This document shows positions 8,305 to 17,008 of a DNA stretch of 64,000 nt, one piece after another (the first letter of the stretch is position 1; every line of letters starts with the position of its first letter). The notes beneath the pieces are model-generated. The model worked only from the letters and a program-made list of their open reading frames with translations. It was not told the DNA's origin and made no database searches. Origin of the DNA: Corallococcus sp. EGB (GTDB lineage Bacteria; Myxococcota; Myxococcia; Myxococcales; Myxococcaceae); assembly GCF_019968905.1 (NCBI RefSeq), contig NZ_CP079946.1:8901356-8965355 (forward strand), given 5' to 3'. The position numbers and the translations under genes are program-made.

Positions 8305-9249
8305 CTACGGGCAGGCGCCGCAGTCCGCCGCGCAGCTGTCGGCCGTGTTGCCGGTGCCGCACTTCTCCGTCAGCTGGCACACGCCGTCGCCGCAGCGGTA
8401 GATGTCCTGGGGCAACATGCGCGTGGTGATGGGGCGGTAGTTCACGCCGTTGTACGTGCAGCGCGTGTAGTACGTCTTCGTGGCGTCCAGCGTGCAGTAG
8501 TACCGGCACGCGCCCACGTGCTTCATGGGCGAGCACGACGTCGTGTCACTCCAGGACGACAGGCCGCACGTGCGCACCGTGCTCTCGTCATAGTCCAGGT
8601 ACGCGCCGTCATTCGCCGCGAACACGCCCTCGGACGTGAAGAGGTTGCCGAAGAAGCACGCCTCCTTCTCACTGTATGTATTCAGCTCCTCCGAGGTGTA
8701 CGGCACCGCTCCGCCCGCCGCGTCTCGTCCCAGCAGGGAGATGTTCACGTGCACGCCATACTTGTTCGCGTGCGCCGCCAGGCACGCGCTCACCACCTGC
8801 TGCTCCGCCACCGTCGCCGGCTGCCCGCTCGACCACCCCTGCGCCAACCCCAGACTCCCCTCCCAGGCGTAGCGCGTCCCCGTGGCCGGAGACTGATACG
8901 ACAACGTCACCCCCGCCCCCATCGAGCACTTCACCACGTAGCGCATCACCATGTCCGCCAACGCGGGATCCTGCTGGAACCAGCTCTGGAATGCGTTCGT
9001 GGACAGCCCCGCCACTGACAAGCCATTCACCAGCAAGCCATTGAGCGTCATGCCGTTCAACGTCATGCCGTTCAACGTCATGCCGTTCAACGTCATGCCA
9101 TTGGTGGATGCGAGCGCGTCCGAGGACTGGCCCGGGACGTCCGAGCCTTCGTCGACGGGAGCGCCGCACCCCACCAGGGCCGCGGCCAGACAGAGCGCCG
9201 TCCAGAGGGAGGAACGGAACAGGGAATTGCGAGGGGAATTGAGGTGCAT
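8305..9249 (-). CDS. Secreted lipoprotein with NGMTL repeats and a Cys-rich C-terminus
   Basis: The 314-residue product has a lipoprotein signal with LVGC (Cys28). Shortly after it, four exact copies of the pentapeptide NGMTL are followed by the degenerate units NGLLV and NGLSV, a pentapeptide-repeat-like spacer. The core (about residues 95-270) is unrecognised and has several Cys, probably disulphide bonded. The end has the pattern CGDGVCxxxExC...CxxDCGxCP, common in myxobacterial exported proteins. Related myxobacterial proteins with an NG-rich leader exist, but the function is unknown. The 15-bp DNA repeats underlying the pentapeptides suggest slippage-driven length variation. Confidence 0.82.
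   Translation of the reverse strand: MHLNSPRNSLFRSSLWTALCLAAALVGCGAPVDEGSDVPGQSSDALASTNGMTLNGMTLNGMTLNGMTLNGLLVNGLSVAGLSTNAFQSWFQQDPALADMVMRYVVKCSMGAGVTLSYQSPATGTRYAWEGSLGLAQGWSSGQPATVAEQQVVSACLAAHANKYGVHVNISLLGRDAAGGAVPYTSEELNTYSEKEACFFGNLFTSEGVFAANDGAYLDYDESTVRTCGLSSWSDTTSCSPMKHVGACRYYCTLDATKTYYTRCTYNGVNYRPITTRMLPQDIYRCGDGVCQLTEKCGTGNTADSCAADCGACP
9041..9100 (-). repeat. Four 15-bp tandem repeats encoding NGMTL
   Basis: Units at 9041-9055, 9056-9070, 9071-9085 and 9086-9100 (TTCAACGTCATGCCG and close variants) are in phase with the coding frame, so gains or losses would leave the protein in frame. Near identity at the DNA level points to recent or ongoing slippage. Confidence 0.9.
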
Positions 9250-9444
9250 GGGGACTGCCTCCGCGTGGGTGGCCGCACGAGCCGTGCGGTCGGATCAACC
9301 GGTAAACGCAAGCCAATGAAGCGCGCAGTGCCCCTGCCCTCCCGGCCCATCCCCTTCGGTCCTTCGCCCAACACGCGCGGCGTGCGGCGGCGGACGCTCC
9401 TCCCCTTCACCGCACGGCGGCGAACGCTGACCCCTTCCGAAAGA

Positions 9445-11040
9445 TCAGGCAGTTCGCGTCCGCCCCCGCCCCGCCTTGGCCTTCGCCTTCGGGCGCGGCG
9501 GCCGCGGCAGCCGCACCGTGAACGTGGTGCCGTCCTTCTGCGTCGACGTCACCTCCACCGTTCCCCCGTGCGCCTGGACGATCTCCTTCACGATGAACAG
9601 CCCCAGCCCCAGCCCGCTGTTGCGCCGGCCGCCCTGCCCCCGCTCGCCCTCGCCCTGGCGGAACGGATCGAACAGCCGCTCGCGCAGCTCCTCCGGGATG
9701 GGAGCGCCGGGGTTCTGCACCTCCAGCACCTGGTGCTCGCCCTTCGCCCAGCAGCGCAGGAACACCGGCGCCTCCGGGCTGCCATGCTCCAGCGCGTTGC
9801 CCACCAGGTTGGAGAGCACCTGCGCCAGCCGCTCCGCGTCCCACTCCCCTTCCGCCTTGCCGTCCACGTCCACCGCCACCGCGCGGTCCGGGTACGCCGC
9901 GGACAGCTCGTCCACCACCTGCTGGCACACCGCCCCCAGGTCCGTGGGGCCCTTGCGCAGCGGGATGCCGCCGGCCAGCCGGGCGCGCGTCAAATCCAGC
10001 AGGTCCGCGATCATGTTCCCCATGCGCGTCGCGGACGCTTCAATCCGCTGCGCGTGCTGGCGGTGCTGCTCCGGCGTGCACTCCAGCGGTCCCCGGCGCT
10101 TCTGCGCCCGCGCCGACAGCACGATGGCGTTGAGCGGGTTGCGCAGGTCATGCCCCAGGATGCCGATGAAGCGCTCGCGGAAGCGCGCCTCCTCCACCAT
10201 CGACTCCAGCTGGCGGGTGCGCTCGGTGACGTCCATCATCGAGCCAATCATCCGCACCGGGCGCCCCTCGTCGTCGCGCGCCAGCACGCCCCGGTCCAGC
10301 ACGTGCGCCCAGCTGCCGTCCGCGCGCTGGAAGCGGTACTCCTCGCTCCAGACGTCCCCCGTGGACGCGACGAACTCCACCAGCCGGTCCACCACCCGGT
10401 CCCGGTCGTCGTCGTGCACGCGCTCGCCCCACCAGCCCAGCTTGTGCTCCAGGATGGACGTGGCGTGGCCGAACGCGTCCCCCGTCCCCGGGTCCCACCG
10501 CACGCGGTCCGTGGCGAAGTGCCAGTCCCACAACACGTCATGCGTGGCGCGCGTGGCCAGCCGGTAGCGCTCCTCCGCCTCTCGCAGCGCGCTCACCGTC
10601 TGCTCCGCCCGAGCCAGCGCCGCCTCCACCTCCTCGCGCGCCGCCCGCTCCCTCGCCGCCTGGTGGGCATCCGCCGCCTGGCCCTCGTCGCGCGGCAACA
10701 GCCACAGCGCCAATCCCTCTCCGTGCCGCACCACCACGTACCGCCGCCCCGCCGGGTCCCCCGGCACCAGCCCCACGTGCGGCACACCGCGCATCAGCAC
10801 GCGCACGAACGCCGCCACGTCGAACAGCGCGGCGCCGTCCCGCGCCCACAGGGAGACGTGACGGCCCAGCTCCAGGGAGCGCACCCAGCCCTCCGCCGGG
10901 ACGTTCATGGACGTCCACCGGAAGTCGAGCGCATCCCCCGTCTCCCCGAACAGCGGCTCGAGGAGGATGCAGGGCGTCTCGCTGTCTGCGGACAGTTCCC
11001 ATGCCGGAGCCATGCCTGGCCCCCAGGACAAACCCATCAT
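9445..11040 (-). CDS. PAS-domain sensor histidine kinase (cytoplasmic)
   Basis: From the ATG at 11040 (preceded by GGGGGGAG) the protein is 531 residues. There is no membrane segment. An N-terminal part with no clear domain is followed by a short coiled coil (EEVEAALARAEQTVSALREAEERY), a PAS_3-type domain (DVLWDWHFATD to MIGSMMDVTERT), a HisKA helix with the phospho-acceptor His in ILGHDLRNPLNAI, and a HATPase with N box LSNLVGNALEHG and G boxes GLGLGLFIVKEI. The Arg/Lys-rich tail (PKAKAKAGRGR) is unusual. No response regulator is adjacent, so it is an orphan kinase, as is common in myxobacteria. Confidence 0.9.
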   Translation of the reverse strand: MMGLSWGPGMAPAWELSADSETPCILLEPLFGETGDALDFRWTSMNVPAEGWVRSLELGRHVSLWARDGAALFDVAAFVRVLMRGVPHVGLVPGDPAGRRYVVVRHGEGLALWLLPRDEGQAADAHQAARERAAREEVEAALARAEQTVSALREAEERYRLATRATHDVLWDWHFATDRVRWDPGTGDAFGHATSILEHKLGWWGERVHDDDRDRVVDRLVEFVASTGDVWSEEYRFQRADGSWAHVLDRGVLARDDEGRPVRMIGSMMDVTERTRQLESMVEEARFRERFIGILGHDLRNPLNAIVLSARAQKRRGPLECTPEQHRQHAQRIEASATRMGNMIADLLDLTRARLAGGIPLRKGPTDLGAVCQQVVDELSAAYPDRAVAVDVDGKAEGEWDAERLAQVLSNLVGNALEHGSPEAPVFLRCWAKGEHQVLEVQNPGAPIPEELRERLFDPFRQGEGERGQGGRRNSGLGLGLFIVKEIVQAHGGTVEVTSTQKDGTTFTVRLPRPPRPKAKAKAGRGRTRTA

Positions 11041-11154
11041 CGTACTCCCCCCGACGCTACGGGTCTGTTTCCCCACCCATCACGTCGGTGCCGGGCAGGC
11101 TGGAAAAACCCGCGTCTCGCGGAATACTGACACATCTCGCCACGAGTGGAGCAG

Positions 11155-11222
11155 CCCTGCGGGGCAGGGGGCGCGAAAGAGTGCTCACCCCCGAGCACTG
11201 GACCTGCCCTCCGGGGCAGGTC
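11155..11222. terminator. Cluster of three hairpins after the TonB-dependent receptor gene
   Basis: Three perfect inverted repeats follow one another: CCCTGC-GGG-GCAGGG (11155-11169), AGTGCTC-ACCCCC-GAGCACT (11180-11199) and GACCTGCCC-TCCG-GGGCAGGTC (11201-11222). The last one overlaps the stop codon of the receptor gene; its plus-strand loop is an exceptionally stable C(UCCG)G tetraloop. No U-tract follows. They probably end or stabilise the receptor mRNA before the kinase gene. Confidence 0.5.
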
Positions 11223-14148
11223 AGTACCGGCCCTTGACGCCGATGATGGGCAGGGCGATGGGCAGACCCACCGCACTCTTGGTCAGGGGTTGCCGGGTGT
11301 AACCACCTCCCAGGTAGTCAAAGCCCAGCGTCTCCGTGTTGAGGGTGACGTTGAGCATGTCCAGGTAGGCCTCCAGGCTGAAGGTGTCATAGGCCCAGGC
11401 CTTGGAGACGCGCAGGTCGAAGCGGAAGAAGGGCGGCAGCCGGTCCGCCTGATCCCTGTCCACCTGCACCCAGGCGGGGCGGCCGTCGGAGTCGGTGCCC
11501 TCGCGGTGCGTCTGGCTTCCCAGGGTGCCGTACTCGGGGCGTCCGGTGTTGAAGTGGACCACGCCTCCCAGGGTGATGTTGTTGGAGAACTTGTGGCTGA
11601 CCACCAGGTTCAGGATGTGTGTCTGGTCGAACGCGAAGGGCAGGTCCGCGCTGGCCTCGGAGATGGCCCGGCCTGATGAGTCATATCGATAGAAGGTGGT
11701 GCGCCGCGTGCTGCGCTGGAGGCTGTACGACAGCCAACCGAACCAGTTGTTCCCCAGCGGGTAGCGGATGAGCAACTCCAGGCCATACGCCAGGCCATGG
11801 CTGGTGAAGTCCGGGAGGTTCCAGTCGTCCCGGCTGACGGGCGGCTTCCCGATGTCGATCTGCCGCGCGCGCACCCGGCGGAAGCCGTCCTGACGGGGCC
11901 CCCGGCCGGGAGGTGGCGGCTCATCTGGATTGCCAACGCCATCCAGGTCGTCCTGCAGGCCCTCGTCGGAGAAGGGCGTGAGCTCGATGGTGCGCACCAT
12001 GGGGTTCACATAGACATCCAGCCCCACCTCCCACTTCTCGAAGGCCTTCCACTCCACGCCGGTGGAGAGCTGGACGCCCTCCTGGAGGCCCAACAACAGA
12101 CTGCCCACGTCCACCACGGGCAGGCTGATGAGGGTGGTGGGCGGCTGGTGGAAGATGCCCGCGCCCCCCTTGAGCGTCACGGTGTCGCTGAGCTTGCGGC
12201 GCACGGTGAGGCGCGGCTCGATGACCTTGTAGTCGAACCCGCCGGACAGGTGGTAGGCGTCCAGCCGCAGGCCGGGCACCACCGTCCAGCTGTCAGTCGG
12301 GGTCCACACGCCTTCCGCGTACGCGCCGGTGAAGGTGGCCAGCGCCACGGGCACGCGCACCGAGTCCGCGTCCACCGGCTGGCCGTTCTCCGTCCGGAGG
12401 ACGTCCACGATGGCGCGCTTGTGTTCCACGTCCGCGCCCGCGCGCAGGAGGAGCCGCGCATCCAACGGCACGCTGTAGCCCAGGCGCCCGGAGTAGTTGT
12501 CCTGGTCGATGTAGATTTCGTCCCCGGCGTCCGGCCCGCGCGACACGACGGCGAAGCGGTCCAGGCCCCAGGTGCCGCCAAGCTCGAGCTCGCCCTTGCC
12601 CAGCGGGTGGCGGCCGCGCAGGTCCACGCGGTGGAAGTTGATGGACTGGAGCGCGGTGTCGCCCTGGTCGTCCTGCGCCTCGGAGCCGAAGGTGTCCGAC
12701 GAGCCAAAGGCAAACAGCCGCAGCTTGCCTCTGCCCACGTCCTGCTCCACGCGGGCCTGGTAATCCCAGAAGTCCAACACCACCTTCGGGTTGGTGCGCC
12801 CCGGCGGCGGCGGGTCCTGCAACTGATTGGCCGCGAGCGCGATGATCCACGGTGTATAGGAATAGCGCCCGGCGAGGCTGACGTTGGTGCCGGTGGACTT
12901 GAAGGGCGTCTCCAGGAAGAAGCCCGCGTTGATGAAGTCCGCGTAGGCGCTGCCGTGCACGCGGTCGTCGCGAGGGCGGGTGAGGCGCCCGTCGATGGCG
13001 CCGCCCATCAGCCGGCCGTACTGCGGCGGCGGCGAGCCCGGGTAGAAGTCGATGGCGTCCAGGAAGTCCGGGTGGATGACCGCGGGCCCCAGGAACAGGT
13101 GGAAGAGGATGGGGATGCGGATGCCGTCCAGGAAGTAGCCCGTGGACGCGGGCTGGCTGCCGCGCACCACCGGGTACGCCACGCCGGACAGCATGCTGCC
13201 CACGCCCGGCAGCAGCATCACCACGCGGAAGGGGTCGCCCATGGTGCCGGGCACCTCGCGCAGCTCCGCGTCGTGCAGCGTGATGCGGCTCACCTCCGTG
13301 CGCTCGCGGTCGCCTCGCACCACGGTCTCGTAGGGGTTCACCACGAGCGGCTCCAGGCCGTAGACGACCTCCAGCGACTCGCTGGCCTTCAGCGCCTCGC
13401 GGAACACGCTGGGCTTGTGGCCGGGAGCGGACACCCGCACCGCCTGGCCGCCCGTGGGGAAGCGCGCCTCGAAGCGGCCGTTCTCGTCCGTCTGCACCGG
13501 TGCGTCCGGCGCGGCGTCCGACACCAGCGTCGCGCCAATCAGCGGCCGGCGGTTGCCCTTCTCCCGCACCAGGCCCTTGAGGGTGATGGGCCCTGACGGC
13601 GCCAGCGTGCCACCGTCCGCGTTGGCGGCCACCGCCATGGGCGCCTCGAAGCGGTACTCGAAGAAGAGGCGCACCGCGACGGGCTGGCCCTCCATCATCG
13701 CGGGAGAGAAGCGCAGCGAGGGCGCCGCGTGCAGCGCGGCCTCGTTGAGCAGCGGGTGCACGCCCTCCACCAGCGTGGCGGTGTCCACCTCGCCGGCCTC
13801 GTCCACCAGCAGCTCCAGCTTCACCGTCCCCGCCACGCCCTCGCCCACCAGCGAGGGCGGGTACGGCGCGGGCGAGTCCCGCACCAGCGCGGGCGGCACG
13901 AAGGCGGCCACTGCGGGGCCGCCGTCCGCCACTTCCGGCCCCGCGCCGGTCTCCACCGCCCAGCCCGCGTCCGTGCGCTGGAGCTCCGCCTCCTTCGCCA
14001 CCGGCCCCCCGCCCCCGTCCAGGCCGCCGTCCCCTTCCGTCCACGGCGCGTCAGGAGACTGCGCGCGAGCGGGCGATGGCCACGGCAGACACACCGCGAG
14101 CAGCAACGCGGCGACCCACCAGGACGTGCTCCTCTTCGCGAAGGTCAT
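11221..14148 (-). CDS. TonB-dependent outer-membrane receptor with an N-terminal TonB-C-like domain
   Basis: The ATG at 14148 gives 975 residues with a clear signal peptide (AALLLAVCLPWPSPARAQ). Residues about 95-190 (PPSLVGEGVAGTVKLELLVDEAG to LRFSPAMMEGQPVAV) match the TonB C-terminal fold. A carboxypeptidase-regulatory-like module (ITLKGLVREKGNRRPLIGATL) follows, then the plug (EVPGTMGDPFRVVMLLPGV) and a beta barrel with alternating aromatic strands. In classical systems the TonB-C fold belongs to a separate inner-membrane-anchored protein; having it fused to the receptor is a feature of some myxobacterial receptors. The substrate is unknown: no iron or vitamin genes are adjacent. Confidence 0.88.
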   Translation of the reverse strand: MTFAKRSTSWWVAALLLAVCLPWPSPARAQSPDAPWTEGDGGLDGGGGPVAKEAELQRTDAGWAVETGAGPEVADGGPAVAAFVPPALVRDSPAPYPPSLVGEGVAGTVKLELLVDEAGEVDTATLVEGVHPLLNEAALHAAPSLRFSPAMMEGQPVAVRLFFEYRFEAPMAVAANADGGTLAPSGPITLKGLVREKGNRRPLIGATLVSDAAPDAPVQTDENGRFEARFPTGGQAVRVSAPGHKPSVFREALKASESLEVVYGLEPLVVNPYETVVRGDRERTEVSRITLHDAELREVPGTMGDPFRVVMLLPGVGSMLSGVAYPVVRGSQPASTGYFLDGIRIPILFHLFLGPAVIHPDFLDAIDFYPGSPPPQYGRLMGGAIDGRLTRPRDDRVHGSAYADFINAGFFLETPFKSTGTNVSLAGRYSYTPWIIALAANQLQDPPPPGRTNPKVVLDFWDYQARVEQDVGRGKLRLFAFGSSDTFGSEAQDDQGDTALQSINFHRVDLRGRHPLGKGELELGGTWGLDRFAVVSRGPDAGDEIYIDQDNYSGRLGYSVPLDARLLLRAGADVEHKRAIVDVLRTENGQPVDADSVRVPVALATFTGAYAEGVWTPTDSWTVVPGLRLDAYHLSGGFDYKVIEPRLTVRRKLSDTVTLKGGAGIFHQPPTTLISLPVVDVGSLLLGLQEGVQLSTGVEWKAFEKWEVGLDVYVNPMVRTIELTPFSDEGLQDDLDGVGNPDEPPPPGRGPRQDGFRRVRARQIDIGKPPVSRDDWNLPDFTSHGLAYGLELLIRYPLGNNWFGWLSYSLQRSTRRTTFYRYDSSGRAISEASADLPFAFDQTHILNLVVSHKFSNNITLGGVVHFNTGRPEYGTLGSQTHREGTDSDGRPAWVQVDRDQADRLPPFFRFDLRVSKAWAYDTFSLEAYLDMLNVTLNTETLGFDYLGGGYTRQPLTKSAVGLPIALPIIGVKGRY

Positions 14149-14500
14149 GGGCGATGGCGTTCGTGCGCGGCAGGTCCCGGCCGGCATCCATGAGGCCAGG
14201 GGATATCCGCCCTGACAAGCGCGGCCCCGTGACGCGTGCCATCACCGCCCGTCGAGCGCACAGGTGGCGCCGCACCCTTTCCGCTGGAGGACATTGGCCC
14301 TCCGCGTCACGTCGCACCGTGGATGCCCGGCCCCGCCTCGCGGACGGGGCGCACCCTTTCGGATCCATCCCCACCTTGGAGGCAAGTCGCCCTTCCCTTT
14401 CCCCGGACGCCATGAAACGCCCCAGTCCTTCCAGAGCGCTCTTCCACGACATGCACCGAGACAGGGTTCGCGCGGCCTCCGGCGTCACGCGAGCCTGCTC

Positions 14501-14914
14501 ATGATTCCCCCGCCGTCCCTGCGATACCTCCCTCACGGACTGCTCGCGTCATTGCTGTTGGGCCTCATGTTGACGCCGGTGCTCTTCCCGCCGTCGCTGG
14601 CGCGCGCGGGGAACGACGGGCCGGACACCTTCATCGACGAAGGGCCCCCGGGGGCCACGCCCTCCAGGGAGGCCACCTTCGTCTTCACCGCCACCACGCT
14701 GAAGCCCGTGTTCTGGTGCTCGCTGGATGGCAGCCTCTACATCCCCTGCGAGTCCCCGTGGCGCCTGAAGGACCTGCCCGTGGGCGAGCACACCCTGGAC
14801 GTGTACGCGGTGGACGTGAACACCGGGCACCGGGACACCACCCCGTCCGGCTGGGTGTGGCGGGTGACGAAGAGCCCCGCCCCTCCGGCCCGGCCTCCCG
14901 CGTCCGCGCCCTGA
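14501..14914 (+). CDS. Small secreted protein with one Ig-like domain
   Basis: The 137-residue product has an N-terminal hydrophobic export signal (LLASLLLGLMLTPVLFPPSLARA). The rest is a single bacterial Ig-like module of the repeat type ATFVFTATTLKPVFWCSLDG... PCESPWRLKDLPVGEHTLDVYAVD... WVWRV, with a Cys pair. It ends in a Pro/Ala-rich tail. It overlaps no neighbour and lies between the receptor gene and the XRE regulator. Longer upstream starts exist in the frame, but only the ATG at 14501 gives a signal peptide at the N-terminus. The function is unknown; such modules usually mediate adhesion or act as spacers. Confidence 0.72.
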   Translation: MIPPPSLRYLPHGLLASLLLGLMLTPVLFPPSLARAGNDGPDTFIDEGPPGATPSREATFVFTATTLKPVFWCSLDGSLYIPCESPWRLKDLPVGEHTLDVYAVDVNTGHRDTTPSGWVWRVTKSPAPPARPPASAP

Positions 14915-14931
14915 ACGGGCGTCAGGCTCCT

Positions 14932-15345
14932 TCAGCGGCGCGTGGGCAGGATGGCGCTGGCCACCAGGCTCATCAGCTTGAGCTGGGGACGCGGCAGCCG
15001 GCGCACCGCGCGCAGCAGACGGCGCATCTCCGGCAGGTCGTCCTTGTCCGTGGAGTCCTCCTCCCACAGCCCCGCGCCCGCCGCCGCCGCCAGGGCCAGC
15101 CCCAGCGACGCGTCCGCGGACAGCTGCAGCGCCAGGCACAGCCGGAACAGCGTGGGGACGCTGGGCATCATCTTGCCCCGCTCCAGCCGGCCATAGACCT
15201 CCGACGCGATGCCGACGCGGTCCGCCACGTCCGCCTGCGTGAGGCCAGCCCGCAGCCGCGCGGCCCGGGCCGCCGCCCCCACGCTGACCGCCAGCTTGCG
15301 CTCCAACTGCCGCCGCGACAGCGCCGCCGCCGACGCCGGCGCCAT
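14932..15345 (-). CDS. XRE-family helix-turn-helix regulator
   Basis: The ATG at 15345 gives 137 residues. Residues 25-80 are a Cro/C1-type domain: AARLRAGLTQADVADRVGIA, then SEVYGRLERGKMMPSVPTLFRLC. The C-terminal half is helical with an Arg/Leu-rich segment (EMRRLLRAVRRLPRPQLKLM) that may serve in dimerisation. A longer start at 15462 would add 39 residues with no domain. A perfect palindrome lies just upstream of the chosen start, which suggests autoregulation. The target is not evident from the neighbours. Confidence 0.82.
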   Translation of the reverse strand: MAPASAAALSRRQLERKLAVSVGAAARAARLRAGLTQADVADRVGIASEVYGRLERGKMMPSVPTLFRLCLALQLSADASLGLALAAAAGAGLWEEDSTDKDDLPEMRRLLRAVRRLPRPQLKLMSLVASAILPTRR

Positions 15346-15354
15346 ACGGGGCTT

Positions 15355-15374
15355 CTTCCGGACGCGACCGGAAG
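15355..15374. promoter_or_regulatory. Operator-like palindrome upstream of the XRE gene
   Basis: CTTCCGG-ACGCGA-CCGGAAG is a perfect 7-bp inverted repeat ending 9 bp before the XRE start codon, the position expected for autorepression. The remaining upstream gap to 15659 contains no gene that I can support. Confidence 0.5.
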
Positions 15375-15659
15375 CGAGAGGACCTCGGGGGTGGGTTTTC
15401 ACCACATCAACCTTGCACGTGACGTCCCCGGTGGGGGGCCGCAAGGCCCGCGACCCCTCCACCGCCGGAACGGTTCAGAGGTCGTTATAACCCGCCACGT
15501 CACCCGGGCCCATCCCTATATGGGAGGTAGTCCTGCATTCCCCCCGCCCACTGGAGGCACGCCGTTCATGGCGCCATTAGCCCACATGAAACGACACGCA
15601 ACTCCCGGAAGCCGTGAAGGATTCTCCAGGTTCGGGGGCCCGGGGTTGCGCTGAAGGCC

Positions 15660-16484
15660 TCAAGGCGCGCCGCGGCCGGCGTAGAGGCAGTCCAGGGCCT
15701 CGTCCAGCAGGCACAGGGCGGCGTCGCTCCAGCCGCGCAGCCGCTGCTGGGGCGTGGGGCGGCCCACGTGGGGGATGAGCTGGGCGTCGGCGGCGTCCTC
15801 GATGAACTGCGCCTGCTGCTCCGGGTTGAGCTCCGCCCAGCGCCGGTGGCCCACGGCCTTGCGCCAGTCGTAGCCGTCCCCCACGTACTGCGCGGCGAGC
15901 GCGCCGCTCAGGTAGCCCGTGCCGCCGTGCTGGTGCTGCCAGACGTGGGTGAGCTCGTGCACCAGCAGCCGGAAGCCCACCGCGCCGTAGCCGGGGGGCA
16001 CGAAGAGGATGTCGCCGTGGGCGAACGCGCGGCCCGGCAGGCCCAGCAGCCCCAGGGCCCCCTCCTTCACGCGCACGCAGCGGAAGTCCACGCTGTCGCC
16101 GAAGATGGGGCGCAGCCGGTCCATCTCCGCGTCCGTCAGCCGCCGGCCCACGGGCTCCAGGCCCGTCACCACCTGCACGGCGGACAGCACGCGCCCGCCC
16201 AGCATCAGCACCAGGTCCACCGGCACCTGCGCCACGCGGAACAGGGAGCGCTTGAGCTGGGGCAGCCCCTCACGCCTGCGCCCCGTCGCGCAGCGGGCCA
16301 CGCCGCCGGCGAAGAGCATCAGCGCCAGGTACGCGCTGCGCGCGGCGCCCGCGGACGCCCCGGCGATGCCGGTGAACAGCCCGTGGCCCGCGTCCGCCAC
16401 CCGCGCCGTCAACGGCGCCAGGCGGGGAGCGTCACGGCGGGAGTCACGGACGGCTTGCGGATGGAGCGACGTGGGAGACGCCAA
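15660..16484 (-). CDS. DUF4157-like protein with an HELTH zincin motif
   Basis: The 274-residue protein has an N-terminal part with small hydrophobic helices (AARSAYLALMLFAGGVARC and VDLVLMLGGRVLSAV) and a C-terminal zincin-like segment, LLVHELTHVWQHQHGG, preceded by FGDSVDFRCVRVKEG and FVPPGYG. This layout resembles the DUF4157 family, found in toxin-like proteins and near contractile injection or type VI secretion loci, often called vgr-related. A third zinc ligand is not obvious. It shares 41 bases with the upstream receiver-like gene, so the two are translated as a pair. Whether it is a peptidase or an inactive scaffold cannot be told. Confidence 0.72.
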   Translation of the reverse strand: MASPTSLHPQAVRDSRRDAPRLAPLTARVADAGHGLFTGIAGASAGAARSAYLALMLFAGGVARCATGRRREGLPQLKRSLFRVAQVPVDLVLMLGGRVLSAVQVVTGLEPVGRRLTDAEMDRLRPIFGDSVDFRCVRVKEGALGLLGLPGRAFAHGDILFVPPGYGAVGFRLLVHELTHVWQHQHGGTGYLSGALAAQYVGDGYDWRKAVGHRRWAELNPEQQAQFIEDAADAQLIPHVGRPTPQQRLRGWSDAALCLLDEALDCLYAGRGAP

Positions 16485-16962
16485 GGACTCTCTCCAGGAG
16501 CGAACGCAGCTCTCCCGCCCGCCAGGGCCGGCCGAGTGCGAAGTGGGTATGGCAGGCCGTCGGGAAGGAGGAGCTCGCTTCGGGACGGAAGCCGGAGGAC
16601 AGGAGGATGCGCGGGCCGTGGAAGCCCCGGTCCACCAACCGGCAGAGGAAGTCGCTCACGACGCGGCGATCCGCGTCCAAATCCAACACCAGCCCGTCCA
16701 CCGTCACGCCCACGTCCAGCCGCCGGTCCGCCGACGTCGCCCCCAGCGCCGTCACCAGCCGGCACCGCAACCCCACCTCCCGCGCCACCGCCAGCCGGAC
16801 CTCGGGGGCCTCGGAAATCACCAGCAGCGTCGGCGCCGCCTTCCCCGCCCGGGGCCCCGAAGCCGGGCCCCGAACCCCTCGCCGCGCCCCCGGGGCCGCG
16901 GGCGCCGTGGGACGGCTGAAAGCGAATTCCGGGACTAGGAGGGAAGACGATGCGCTGGACAC
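16444..16962 (-). CDS. Receiver-like (pseudo-receiver) protein
   Basis: The 172-residue protein has a Pro/Ala/Arg-rich start (about 45 residues) and then a CheY-like alternation: TLLVISEAPEVRLAVAREVG, VDGLVLDLDADRRVVSDFLCRL and GPRILLSSGF. The Asp in VLDLDAD occupies the phosphorylation position, but the usual acidic pair after the first strand is replaced by SEAPE, and the Thr/Ser and Lys positions are uncertain. It may therefore be a degenerate receiver. It overlaps the DUF4157-like gene by 41 bases, which implies co-expression. Confidence 0.6.
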   Translation of the reverse strand: MSSASSSLLVPEFAFSRPTAPAAPGARRGVRGPASGPRAGKAAPTLLVISEAPEVRLAVAREVGLRCRLVTALGATSADRRLDVGVTVDGLVLDLDADRRVVSDFLCRLVDRGFHGPRILLSSGFRPEASSSFPTACHTHFALGRPWRAGELRSLLERVLGVSHVAPSASRP

Positions 16963-16993
16963 ACCCCAACAATAAGCAGCAAGAACGGAAATA

Positions 16994-17008
16994 TCAAGCT
17001 TGGCTTGA
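16994..17008 (-). terminator. Weak intrinsic terminator overlapping the metallophosphoesterase stop
   Basis: On the minus strand TCAAGC-CAA-GCTTGA forms a small stem that includes the stop codon and is followed by TATTTCCGTTCTTG, a T-rich stretch rare in this GC-rich DNA. The stem is only 6 bp. Confidence 0.35.

Noticed and set aside
9041-9100. Short regular repeats that might be a CRISPR array
   Set aside because: The units are 15 bp, contiguous, without spacers, and in phase with a coding frame.
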